Below are positions 33,507 through 46,013 of a stretch of DNA of 64,000 nt, in pieces (positions within the stretch are counted from its first letter, which is position 1; every line of letters starts with the position of its first letter). Origin of the DNA: Laguncularia racemosa (taxonomy: Eukaryota; Streptophyta; Magnoliopsida; Myrtales; Combretaceae); the NCBI GenBank assembly GCA_037954665.1, contig JBBMOL010000073.1:2604001-2668000 (forward strand), written 5' to 3'. The translations under genes and the position numbers were made by a program. The notes under the pieces were generated by a model that ran no database searches, was not told where the DNA came from, and was given only the letters and a program-made list of their open reading frames with translations.

Positions 33507-35965
33507 GTGGATAGGGAAACAATGGCTAAATATGTTAAATCGATGATCTACGCATTTGGAAATATTGTGGCTAGTAATTGGAGGCCGGAATATGATAGGG
33601 AGCTGATGAAAAAGTTGAAAATGAAGAAAAATGTCAACTATAACGAATTCTTATATAGAATATGCCGAAGCATCATAGTTGATCCAATCGAAGCGGGGGT
33701 TAAGATAATTCATAGGCATCATGTGTTCTATGGGGATAGTACACATTATGCATTGATGACAATTAGAGATGATGAAGACATTGAAAATTTCATTAAAATG
33801 GCTTAATCATATGGAGATCGAGGCATACAACAATTGTACATTAGAATTTCTAACGATTTGGGGGGTCCCTCCATAAAGCAGACATTAAATATAAACAATT
33901 AGCTACATTCATCACATGACATTGTAGAAATGCAGTCCAAGCCGTCAACATTTAAACCATCAATTCTAACCCTAATAGAAGTCAATGATGAAGATGAAAT
34001 AGATAGAGCAGTTACACTAATATTACAGCAACCAAACACACATGATCTGTAAATGGTTCGTTTAGAAGCGAAGACTGCAACTGACACCGATGTAAGAATG
34101 GGTCTTAAGGAGGAGAATACCAATAACAAGGAAAGTTCTAATGAAGAAAATGCAAAAAGTGAAAATGATGGAGATGAAGTACCTAGAGAAGATTCTCTAA
34201 CCATACATATGTACTTGAGATAGGTGATATATCAATCTTCCTAGGCTGAACTACTAACCATAGCAATTAGAGATTCTGTTTTGTACTACAGTGTTAGTGG
34301 TAATGATGGTTACATTTATTTCGAGTAGGAGCAAACTAATATTTGCAATGACTCGAGCAGTAAGGATGACTTCTATAAGGGCATGAGATTCGAAATGAAA
34401 GCAGATGTGATTCAAGCAGTGAAGGCTTACCATGTGAAGAACCATTGTAACTTCACTATTGTAGAGTTTAGTCTATTGTTGTGGTCTGTTTATTCTTAAA
34501 GAAGAGACGTCAGCTATAAATGGAGGCTTCAAGCTCGAAAGAAGTAGTTGGAGGGCATATTTGTAGTGACGAGATTCAAGGGTCTACACACATGCAATAA
34601 CCCGCTGATTAGTTAGGATCACTCACAGTTAGATTGCAATCTTCTTGCTAACCGATTTATAAATCTTGCTAGGGACAATCTGATATAAAGGTAGTGGAGT
34701 TGGCTGCTATTGTCAAATAGGAATTTGGCTACAAGATCAGTAGAAAACGCATTTGGGATGGGAAGAAAAGGGCTATAGAGCATGTCTATAAGAATTGAGA
34801 GAAGTCTTATAATGAACTTCCAAAACTTTTGAATGCGATAGAAAATACAAATCCCAAAACATGAATTGATTGGGGGTGGAGCAAATCAACCACCCTCGGG
34901 GTGTATACTTTGAACTGGGTATTTTGGGCATTTGGGTCGTGTATAGTGTGGAGATTCCTTATATCAATTGTTACCATTGATGTAACTTTTCTGTATGGGA
35001 AGTATACTCACAAGTTGCTAATTGCTTATGGTGTTGATGGAAACAACTATATACTCAACGACTGAGACATGGGTCTGGTTTTTGAGGAAATTGAAGGAAT
35101 ATGTAGTCGGCGACCGTGCAAGTCATGAAACCATTTGCCTCATATCATATCAAGTTGGTCATTGAAGAAGAAGCCAATGGATGGTGCCCTCCATTTGCGG
35201 TCTGTTGCTTTTGTCTATAACACTTTACAAGCCTAATGCATTGGACTAGTTTTACAATGTGTCATTGGATATGTGGATGCTGGCTCATGACAGTTGCTAT
35301 TGGTTTTGGTATATGACCTCCAACATTGTTGAAAGCTACAATTCCGTGTTGAAGGAGGTTTGGGGGTTACTTGTGACTACTTTAGTGAACAAGTCATTCT
35401 ACAACTATGTGGGTATTTCATCCAAAAGCATTCGAAGGTATTGAAGAATATGGCGAATGGTAGAATTTTTACTAAATATGTAGCCTAAAAAATCGATAGA
35501 TGGAGTTCACGAGCTAGCAACCACAAGATCATCGACTATAGCAGGTAAGACAGACTTTTGAAGTGCTCACCGGTAGCCGTAACGTCACAAGCAGGTTAAG
35601 GGGAGGGGGTCAAATGCATATTGTTAACTTTGCCTGCAGCATATGCAGTTACCAAAAGTGGCAAATATATAGACTTTCATGCTCCCATGCCTATGTAGTA
35701 GCTGCCTCACTAAAGCTCGATATGACGCACTCTATACCTAATTGGTATAGGTGGATGCATCAGGAGCTCACATATAGGTGAAAAGTTAGATTGGGAGCCA
35801 GTACACTTCCCATCACTCTACCTAAGGGAAGACCTCGTACGGAAGAAGGGAAAACTAAGGCAGAAAAGATATCACATGAAGATGGACATTAGGGAGCGTC
35901 TAGATCAAATAACATGTAGACTTTGCGAAGCGGGGGGGCATAATAGAAGAACATGCCCACGTTAA
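33507..35965 (+). pseudogene. mudrA-type MULE transposase, broken
   Basis: The first frame (99 codons to 33806) resembles the N-terminal MULE region. Then come FYKGMRFEMKADVIQAVKAY (MuDR N-terminal domain) near 34.38 kb, and IDVTFLYGKY with LLIAYGVDGNNYIL near 34.98 kb (start of the DDE core, first Asp present). The usual LISDRH reads LISYQV near 35.14 kb. SNIVESYNSVLKE follows at 35.31 kb. The SWIM finger CSYQKWQIYRLSCSH lies near 35.65 kb, with one metal-binding Cys replaced by Tyr. A zinc knuckle CRLCEAGGHNRRTC ends the gene. Many stops and shifts make it inactive. Confidence 0.88.
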
Positions 35966-36299
35966 CATGATAATGGTAAATGATGGATACTGATACACAT
36001 TGCATTATGTTCTAATTCCACATTGCATTTTTTATACTAATATTACCTTTTTTTTACCTTGTGCAACTTAAGTGAAGCCCCAACCACTTAATGAACTTTG
36101 TTTTGACATAGTAGAAGGGGAATGCTTGATCTTTTGCATTTATATTTACAATTTTGTAATTTATTGAGAAATTATATTAAATGTTAATTTCTTTAGATAT
36201 TTGTTAATTTGTTTTCACATATTCGAAGTTGTAATATTGTATATGTATATGTTGCATGTGTAATGGGCAAATGCTAACATTATCTATTAGACATAATGC

Positions 36300-37155
36300 A
36301 TAGCAGTTCATTACAAAATGTAAAAATACATCAACTTGATCGTTTCAATAGAACATGTACATATGAAATGAATAACAAATTATTGGTTCCAATCTCATCC
36401 TATCTCCTTCCCTTAACGGATTTTCTAGCTAGTAGAGCAAAGGCGTTAGTTAGCCTTAGATGTCGAGCTAGAGGAGCTTTAGACTCTTGTGTTGGATGCT
36501 ATTGAGGAGTATCGTCGAACACGCGTTGAAGCACGGGACTCCACTTTGTAAGTTGAGTTGATGATTCACCTTAGTACATAGGTTGTTTTCCAAAGTGTTT
36601 CTTCTATAGAGCTGACGATGTTGGGATAGGACCACTTATAGAATGCTAATGTGGTGTCTCATATTGACTAAAAATCGATCTCGAGCTAGCATACACCACA
36701 TCGGAATCAATTAAGATCTATCGGTCCTGTATTGGATTTTGTTGTGTCTCACCTCAGTTTTGAGGTCGTTGTCATCTCGCCTTCTCTCGCTGCACAGGAA
36801 TCGATTGTACCTCCACCTCTTAGGTATTCTGCTGTTATGCCTGCAAGTACAGTGTTACCACCTTCCCCCCCGGTTGGCGATGCATGAAATCAAAACCTTG
36901 AGCAGCTATTCTCACAGTCGTGTCTAGATCCGACAATAAGTAGATTTGCCATCACATTTCACCCTGTAGGTATGAACAAAACGTAAATTAAATAAGAAAT
37001 AGTCATGTAATTATTCACTTACAAAGTGTTGATGTAAATTGTACTTATCAGAAATCCAAGAACAGCCCCCATGTGTCCAATATATCACTGGCTGATCGAT
37101 TCATACCACTGCATATAATTGTCATACCTTCATGTGAACCACTTGATTGACCCAT
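36300..37155 (-). pseudogene. Plant mobile domain (PMD) gene, C-terminal part
   Basis: On - this begins with YMQWYESIS, a stop, then YIGHMG, the end of the PMD fold (usual YLxWYxxxSRRYIxP). A GTAAGT...CCTACAG intron-like stretch and a low-similarity tail follow. It is the continuation of 42812-44145, separated by the retroelement at 37156-42811. Everything past about 36.9 kb toward lower coordinates is tail without conserved motifs; its end is approximate. Confidence 0.6.
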
Positions 37156-40100
37156 TGTCACACTTTAAAGGGGGGCCTGGAAGTTTCCGTTAAAAATTAT
37201 CATAGCCCGTGTGTACTCATTACATGATAATCGTCTTACGAGCCAAAGATCGTAAGATTCTAAATAATTAATTACATTTATGACTAATCATATCACATAT
37301 AGTTATACAATAAAATATAACTATGGATTCCGTACCCCACTATCAACCATGATCGTAAAGAATCGGTATCTTTTAACAACCAGTAAAATGGAATAAAATT
37401 CTAAGTTTCACAAATTCAATTTTTACATAGGGGTCCTAAGATAACATTTCATCTAAATAATATATCCTTTGTAATTCTTACTTTTTTGTTCTTGTCTTCC
37501 AAAAACTCTCGACACTTCACATCTTATCCCATCCCGAGCTTTCATAATCTCTACCTGCAAAATGGTATGTGGAGGGGTGAGCACACTACAGCTTAGTGAA
37601 TGGGAGTGCAATACTTTCAATGCTACACACGCATAAGCAATTTCAAATCATATGTTAGGCATAAACAACCATATGAATGCAGCATCTCCCGTGGTCTTCC
37701 AGTAATTGACGTGAAGTTTAGGGTTTACGCCCCCCCTAAACCTTGGGTTAGGGATTCCGAAGCCACCATCAGTGCCCAGGTCTTACACACAATCTCATTA
37801 CTCTTATCACTTATTAATATTGTATCTTAGCTTTAATGATCTAGGCTCAGGTGCCTCACTACACCAAATATTTACGCCTTCAAGAGACAAGTCGGACTCA
37901 AAACTATCAAGGTGCGACAATCTCCTAATCACTTAGTTCGCACTTGGTGGAACAACAATCCTCTGATCACTTCTGGTGCATCCTATAGTAGTGATAGCCT
38001 TCAATCTCATGCAATGTCTAGTGTAAATGCATGTCAAATTTTAATCAAGTCCACTTCTTTAATTTATTGGTTCGGGGTAATCAAATGATAGAAAATCACA
38101 GGCCAATCCATGCTTAAGGTAAACAAGTAAACATTAGCATTTAAGGAATACAAATCTAATGACAACATTAGGAACCCAATCAATCCCACAAGCAAAGCAA
38201 TTACACTTTACATCCACACTCATCATGACAAGAGATATCAACCATTACATGTCACAAATGAAATCGGGAAGATTAAGCTAACTAAACAGAATCAGTTAAG
38301 TCCGACACAAATCATGATTGAATAAATTTTAAAACGAATCGTCGTATGAGAACAATCAATAAGAGCATAATATAGCTTAATCTCATCTACTGTTAAATCA
38401 ACCCTTTGGGTCTGAGCTACAGTTCTCATTTCTTGACACCTTTGTGCCATTTCACTTAAACGTCGAATCAATCACTAAGAATTGATTTACGATTATCATT
38501 TCATGACACCCCTGTGTCATTTCACCTCTCGAGTGCTTAGTTTTATGTATTCAAAAGTCAATTAGGGTAGCCACATAAGTATATATCCCTTCTAAATCCT
38601 CAAATACCTATGTGTACAATGTATATATATATATATATATATAAATGTATTTTTAACTAAAGGATAAATTTACTAGGCATCTCCCCTCACTTATTAAGAG
38701 GGGCAAGAAAATATAATTGTTAAGTTTGCAAAATAAAAATTTGCACTTATGATTTGTATAGTTATGTGCATGAATGTATTTTATAAATATAATAAAAAAA
38801 TAATTTTGTCTAAGCATATATACATATTCAGAAGTAGATTCTGACATGTGTATATAATTATATATATATATATATAATTTATTCCAGGTATGCATACCTA
38901 CTCAGTAGCTAAAGAAGGAAAAGATAGATTTATATATTTTGGTTTAGTTTGAAGAAAACAATTTTGAATCAGGGTATTAGGCCTGTAGTAATAGCACTGG
39001 CAAAATGGTGCAAAGTGTTATCGTTAAGATAATGATATCTAAACCCTCAATCCATTTTATCCTCTACCTCATTAAAACAGTATTCATCTATAACTTATCT
39101 AACTACCAATTTTTTTGTAACTTCTTTTCTAAACTCATTTAACCCCACTATATAACTTTAAATAACAATAATCACAACCCATTCGCAACTACAGCCAAGC
39201 AGGTGAATTCACATACATAGAGCATATCAACATATAACACAACATTATAGCAAATCATAAAGTTTCTCACTCACCTATTTAAGGTCGTCATAGTTCTAAC
39301 CGGAATCGAGTGATTCCAGCGGGTAATCCCTTTACTTTCCTCTTGAAATCAATGTCCTTCTGCGATGTTCCCTTAACTAAACCATAGAAGGTAGTATTTC
39401 CACTTGACTTTGGTAGTTTCCTAACACCTAATATGTGTACTCTACTCTTTTTGCGTTTTATGGAAAGACGTAAAGTCTCCACCTTAAGAAACTTTAGGTG
39501 AACAAGATTCGAAATGTCGAATACTTCTTCAACGTGATTCTAATACAGGATTTTGGAAGGAACGACCTTCCTAGGAATCATTACTTTCAACACCTCAAGT
39601 TTCTATGGTCAACTGTCTGCTTTCCTTATGTTGAAGTCAAGCAATGGAACATCTTTAACCTGCCAAATCCAAAATTCCTTCTTCCACGTAGGTAAGATAC
39701 CCTTGGGAAGGGCAACTAAAGGTTTTGCTTTAGGGTATTTGGCCAAGAATGATCTTCTTCAACATCCTTTGAACATTCCATCGCGAAATTCATTTCATTC
39801 CAAATATCCATCAGACCATCATCTTGGATGTTGCTCGAATCATTCCCTTCACCATCTACACCAACATAAATGCCTCTTTTTCCCATTTAATTTTACACAT
39901 AAACACACTCACCTCTTTCAAGCAATTCACCCTACCTCCTTGATCTCACCTTTCCATTTTTCCTTCTCTCTTTTCCCCTATTATTCTCCCTATTTGTAAT
40001 TTTCCCAAAGTTGCCTCTCCTTTATATGAAGCATCTTTGAACCTTTTGTTTATCAATTTTTCCCTAATAACTTCCAACGAACTACTTGTAGGACAACCCC

Positions 40101-42811
40101 TAGAATTAGTAGTCACTAAAGGTTTGTTTCACCTTCTTTCTTCTCTCCTTTGTTGACATCTCCACCTACTGGGTTTCATCCTCACTCACGCTTCTATCAC
40201 CATAGATACACTAGCCACCCTTTACACACATACATGCCCACCTCCATCATAACAACGTCATACACACACGTACACATAAGTTTCACCTACACACATACAC
40301 AAGATCAATACCCTATTGCCTTTATTTTTCGGCTTTTCTTCTTTTTTCCTCACCCTTTTTCCGTCTTTAATTCTCGCTTTCTCCTTCTTCCAACTTTTCG
40401 TCTCCCTTTCTCCTTATTCTCTTCTTCCTTTTGGCTCTCTTACCCATAACTTCCCTCCTTGTTTCCTTACTAGACCCTCTTCACCCTTCAGACTTTTCAA
40501 CTTTCTTACTTCTTCTTCTTCTCATTTCTCTTCACTCTTCTCTAGCCCACATTTATGTATATGTATATTTCAAATCTTTCCTTCTAATTTTTTTATGTTT
40601 TTCCTTCTTCCTAGACATCTTCCATTTTCCTTTTCTTCTTTCTTTTCTACTTCTTATCTCTTACACACTGAACACCACATATACACCATACACACACACG
40701 CCACACACACACCTACTCATACACATAAACACATACTCCGCACACACCACACACACACCTACTCATACACATACTCCACACACACCACACACATACCTAC
40801 CCATACACATATACACATACTCCGCACACACCTACTCATACACACACTCTGCACACACCACACACACACACCTACTCATACACATACACACATACCCCGC
40901 ACACACTATACACACCTACTCATACACATACTCCGCACACACCACACACGCGTTCACTATTTTCACGCAATCCTCTCTTCTCCTTCCCATTTCCTTTTCC
41001 TTGTTGTCTAACATACTTTTGTATACATACATACATATATATCTTGCTCTTCCTCCCATTTCCCCCCTTCTTTTCTCCTCTGGAACGCCACTGTTACTGT
41101 CATTGTTGTGGTCGCCGTTGCTGCTGTTGTTGTCCTTCTCCCTTGCACACATACACACACACCACGCCTTGCACCTCCTTTAGCACTCACTAATCGGAAG
41201 CAACAGCAACCACATCGTCACAATTCGAATTCATGGCGTCTATTAAGCCACTACTATCGATTCTATGGAAGCCATGCCATATAAAATATCAAGCAACTAA
41301 CACTACACAGTCTTGATATACTTGACCAGCAGTGATTGAAGTCGGCCTTTGATTAGCTTTCTCCTTCATTTTACTTGAAGCTGCCTTAATCACATAGAAA
41401 CTTCGATCAAATTCACATCAATTAAAAGCCTAACCTCTTCCAATGAATACCGCTCCTCTACTGTCCCTCTCCAGCCGCAACTTCCTCAACTTCTCACCTA
41501 CGTCAGGAAAATCATACACCTTAATAAACTTCGTCTTTGAAGCCGCTTTCTTAGTGTCATTATCTTTCTTGTCCCTTGATCCCCTTCAACTCCATCACGG
41601 TGTGACTCCTTTAGGCGACTCATCAGACTCAATCATTGAAGGATATCATTGTGGGTTCGGACTTAGTTGGAGCTGCAGCGGGTTCTTCCATTTCTTCATG
41701 CTTCGTTGTATTTGGAAGGTCTTCAGAACTTCCCCTTTCTCCTTAGACGTCGGACATTACTAAACACTCCCCTTCACAGTCCGCCAGAACCAAGATGTTG
41801 CTAGAACTCGCCTGGAACTTTGGGTGACTGCCTCGCCACACCAGGGGAAGTGAGAAAAAAAAAAAAAGGAGATGGAAGAATATAAAAAGGAGACGAAGAA
41901 GGTTGAAAGGAGGGGGAATGAAGAAGGAAGGAAAGTGGATGGTTGCATCAGAAGACAAGGAAGAAGAAATAAGGGGCAAGGAGCTGCTGGGACGGATGAC
42001 GCGACCGATCAAGCCTGCTGCTACTGCCACCGTTTGACGCGAGTGGGATGGATGGGTTGTTGTGCAGTAGATTTGAATTTTTTTTTTTTTTACACAGTTA
42101 TGTATATATATATTTATATTTTATTTTATTTTATATTAAAAATATTTTCATTTTAGTATCTCACACACTTACAAAAATATTTTTAAATTTTATATTATTA
42201 GCATTTTATTACGAAAGTTTATATCTAAGCTAATTTGATTATTCTGATCATCAATATTTATTTAAAATTTTCATTTGAAATCCCTAAGTTTATAGTTTCA
42301 ATTAATTTTCTTATTTAACCTAATATCATTCGAAATTTATGTTTCGGGGAATTTATTCTTTTAATTTAAATTATACAAACTGAAGTTAGGACTTACAATT
42401 ATTTTTATTTATCTGTTTATATGTCTATATACGGATATTTTTTTACTTACTCTGCTTCCTAAATTTATTTAGTAATATATTTCATAAATTTTAAAATGCT
42501 ACATTCGTTATCCTTTTTTTTTTGCAATGGTTGCTCTTTCCAATTGTTCTAAATATCTATTTCTCGTTGTTTGTGACGCTGATCGGATGGATCTCATGTC
42601 TTCCTCATTTTTTCTATTTTTAAAACCTATTATTATCGCAAATTATTAAAATAATATTCATGCGTTGTGATGTTTTAAATTTTCGTCGTAAATTTCTCAG
42701 TCTTTAATATAGCAAGATTGTCACTCTCACTATCCTAACCTAAAGTATTTTTTGTTTTGCTTATTTTCTTTAAATTTTCATATAGTCTTTTCAAAATTTT
42801 GGGACATCACA
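37156..42811 (-). mobile_element. LTR/LARD-like insertion in the PMD gene
   Basis: Limits are set by the break in PMD homology and by TG...CA-type ends: on -, TGTGATGTCCCAAAATTTTG at the start and AAGTGTGACA at the end, a style common to plant LTRs. No gag or pol sequence is recognisable and no clear LTR pair was seen. It could be one very long solo LTR or a large non-coding derivative (LARD). The flanking 5-mers CCCAT and CTCGC do not match, so the target duplication is not confirmed. The interior holds low-complexity CT and CA tracts. Confidence 0.5.
40680..40955. repeat. CA-rich minisatellite
   Basis: Repeated units built from CACACCTACTCATACACATA and CTCCGCACACACCA, about 35-60 bases each, seven or so copies. 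Two + frames stay open across it and would encode His-Thr-rich repeats; I regard both as chance results of the composition. Confidence 0.85.
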
Positions 42812-44145
42812 CTCGCCGTTCCCACATGTGTATATACATTGTATGCTGGACCGGCTAATTAACATCAATCCTCCCTCGCAAGTTAATTTGATGGAGCTTC
42901 AGCTACGTGTTCACCAGTTATAAGATATACTGGAACCTACCAAACTGCTTGGTCACTCAGTCTGGGAAATGCCACTCAATGATGTGGAAGCATATTAGTG
43001 ACACTCAAGTCGTCCAAATATGCATGCTACCTTTGCAGAAATCAAGTAGGAGATTAATTACATTCCCATTGTATGGCTCCCATTCTACCCGAAGGATATG
43101 AAATTATATTCATTATAAACGATGAGTATGATGAATTAGAAGGAAAATAAAAAATCGATTACTAAAATATCTATGACATGTTCTACCTATCCAACGTATC
43201 CCAATATGCGTCGACAACGTGGGTCAAGTGATACTAAGTGTCCCTTCTCATGTTCCAACATGCTACCAATGGATAGCTAGATTCTATATATAATCCATGT
43301 TGGGTAAAAGGTATTATGTAGAGAAATCTATCCTAAGCCTACACCTATAGGAGAATGGTAGCCCATCCAATCTCGTGTGCTGATAGTGATGACACGACAT
43401 AAAGTTGGTGATATAATTATGCCAAACATATGGACCCTCAGCTATATGTTCCAGCAAAGTCAAAATGCTCTAACAGAGGTAACCACATCACGTGAATGGG
43501 AGCATTGGATTTATCAGCAAAGATAAATCTCCCCAACAATTGCATTATGTACACATGCATATATCGATGAATTTGCTTAGCATCGGCATTGGGTGGGAGC
43601 ATTCAAAACATATCACACAACTACATCATGCTAATACGATTCCTCCTACCACTAGGCCTTGACCATGCCCCCAACAATTCTTTACATATCGCACCCCAAT
43701 CATAATTGCCTAACCATTAACGAGGAGTCCTAACTGGATCTATACATCCTATAGGGTGATAGCAAACTCCCCTGTTGGCATGTGGAGTGTGTGCATCTCT
43801 AGCCTTCATCACTCCACCAATGCTATAATTATGTGCCAATCCAACGAAATGAACGATGGGTAGCTCACACTTTCGAATCCCACCAAATGCAGGTATGGCA
43901 CCATTCAAGGATCAAGGGGGATGGTGCGCTTGTCATGACCGAGTGACAACTCGCAACATTGAACAGCAAAGGTTGCTTGATCCTATAACAATAATAAGTG
44001 AAATGTTATACTATTTGTAATGCAACATAAACTAATTAACAAGTGAAAGGTCATTTATCTCTCCATCCTAAACGACCTGTAATTGATATCCCTCCTATTG
44101 CGTCAAGACTGAAGGATTGAATGGTTTATGCTCTATCTATTATGC
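42812..44145 (-). pseudogene. Plant mobile domain (PMD, aminotransferase-like) gene, N-terminal and central part
   Basis: In element sense it reads KPFNPSVLTQ (exon 1, near 44.10 kb) and, after an intron ending TTATAG, DQATFAVQCC. Then GFESVSYPSFISLDWHIIIALVE, HTLHMPTGEFAITL with DV and IQLGLLVNG follow (the HTFHLPxGExTITLxDV core of PMD proteins). Next come FADKSNAPIHVMWLPLLEHF and DFAGTYS, and KQFGRFQYIL with VQHTMYIHMWERR near the break at 42.81 kb. At least six stops lie in the core. PMD genes occur both as host genes (the MAIN family) and as cargo of plant MULEs; position inside a MULE favours the latter. Confidence 0.78.
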
Positions 44146-44189
44146 AAAAAAGAATATATATTAAAAAAATTAGTATATGTTACCATTAA

Positions 44190-45420
44190 TATCAAAATAT
44201 TAATTAACAACTTATTAGTGACTATTTACTGTCTAACTAATAGTTAATTAACAACTAAAGTTTACACCTACTTTTACAATAACAAACAAAGATATTATAT
44301 GTACAATTAATACCATATTTTTTTAGTAATTAATTTTATAACAATTAATTAATGATATATCAATGACTAATTACTATTAATTAATAACAACTTAGTTTTA
44401 TAACTACTTTTGCAAAAAACACAAATATAAACATATTATATTTACAATTAAGATAAAATTTCTCACTAATGGTACTTAATGATAGATTAACGACTAATTA
44501 CTCTTAGTTAATGGTTAATTAACAATGACTTAATTTAACAACAACTTCTATAATAACAAACAAACATATTACATTTACAATCAACACAAAATTTTTCATT
44601 ACTTAATTTTCTAACAATTAATTAATGATATAGTAACGACTAATTACAATTAAGTAATGGTTAATTAATAACAACGTAATTTTACAACTACTTGTACAAA
44701 GATACACAAACATATTACGTTTGCAATTCATACAAAATTTTTTACTAATTAATTTTATAACAATTAATTAATGACATATTAATAACTAATCATCTTTAGT
44801 TAACAGATCATTAATAGCTACTTAATTTTATAACTAATTATACAAAAATATACAAATATTTTACATTTGCAATCAATCACTAATTAATTTTATAATAATT
44901 AATTAATGACATATTAACCACTAATCACTTTTAATTAATATATCATTAATAACTACTTAATTTTATAACTAATGGTACAAAAATATACAAATATTTTATA
45001 TTTGCAATCAATACAAAATTTTTAATTAATTAATTTTTAACAATTAATTACTTACATATGAACGATTAATTACTACTAATTAATAGTTAATTAATAACAA
45101 TTTAATTTAACAACTATTTTTATAAAAATACATTATAATAATACATAAAGATAATTCATTATAATCAATACAAAGGTTTTTCCTAATTATTTTTCTAATG
45201 ATTAAATAGTAACTAATTAAGGACTAATTACTTCATCATTAACGATTACTTTTATAATAATTTTCACAACAAAAAATTAAGACATTTCATTTATGAGAAA
45301 TACAAAAAAAAATTACTAATTCATTTGCTAATGTTAATTAGTGATATATTAATTACTAATTAATAATTAAATAACAACTACTGCTACTTCAATAAAAATA
45401 GTAGAGTATAAATAATTGCA
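44190..45420. repeat. Degenerate tandem array, 130-150-bp unit
   Basis: About eight units. Each contains ACAATTAATTAATGA, then GACTAATTA, TTAATAAC, TTTTATAACTAC, TACAAA and ATTACATTTGCAAT landmarks in the same order. ACAATTAATTAATGA-like landmarks recur near 44341, 44472, 44613, 44760, 44895 and 45040. It lies between the PMD gene and the right MULE terminus. Confidence 0.8.
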
Positions 45421-45810
45421 CTTATTTTTTATGTATTCATACGAAATAGTATAATAACAAAAAAAATAATTTTTTTCTCAAAAAAACCTATTGAAATCTT
45501 GCTTTGCTAAAGATTTCGTTGCACACTTACTTCAATATGCTAAAACCTGTGTTAAATAGAAATTAAGAAAACAAAAATTTTCAAATAATGAGATAAAACG
45601 AAACTTACAGAGGAAATTCAAAGATATAAAAATAAGCATATGAATTGAGAATTCGTATCTATATTATAAATTGTCAGTGTAAATTTTTTTTTTCTATACA
45701 TTAGAAATCACATATTGTGATACTGTGTAAATTTATTGTATCACTTTTATAGGTTTACAATATTACTTTATGATAATTTTTATAAGCTTGCAGGATTTTA
45801 TCATTGTATA

Positions 45811-45838
45811 TATAATATATATATATATATATATATTC
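45811..45838. repeat. (AT)n microsatellite
   Basis: An AT dinucleotide run near the right MULE end. A similar (AT)n tract lies at about 38622-38642. Confidence 0.85.
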
Positions 45839-45884
45839 TTCAATACAATTGCACTAAAAATGTGGAAGGCGCAAACCTCGTCTA

Positions 45885-46013
45885 TATTTTTAGTTTTAAA
45901 AAATTTTTTACACTGAAATCTCAAATCACACTCGTGCCTTTGAAATGAATAATTATTTTAGGTATAATATGTATGGAATTTAAGAAAAAATGGTATATTT
46001 TAGAGTTGTACCC
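45885..46013 (-). repeat. MULE right terminal inverted repeat
   Basis: Inverted partner of 32595-32725. The outer end reads TTGTACCC on +. Just inside it GGAAGGCGCAAACCTCG resembles a GAAGGTGCAAACCTG stretch beside the left repeat, but in direct rather than inverted orientation. Confidence 0.82.

Larger units (their letters stand above)
32595..46013. mobile_element. Mutator-like element (MULE), 13.4 kb including a nested insertion
   Basis: Long inverted repeats of about 130 bp at both ends bound a broken mudrA transposase on + and a broken plant mobile domain gene on -. The flanks GAATACTAG and GATTACTGA could be a degraded 9-bp target duplication (6 of 9 matching). The LINE reading frame content on either side (WLIWM...RNQLIF to the left, WNKHPVRILQPKLVKWTPP to the right) shows the element split a LINE. 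Without the 5.7-kb retroelement inside, the MULE would be about 7.8 kb. Confidence 0.85.

Noticed and set aside
40316..41183. Two long overlapping + strand open frames (231 and 250 codons)
   Set aside because: They run through CT-rich and CA-repeat DNA in two frames at once, have no domain, and lie in a non-coding retroelement. The openness follows from composition.
44190..45420. CRISPR array
   Set aside because: Units are 130-150 bp, degenerate and without constant short repeats and unique spacers. The genome is a plant nuclear one.
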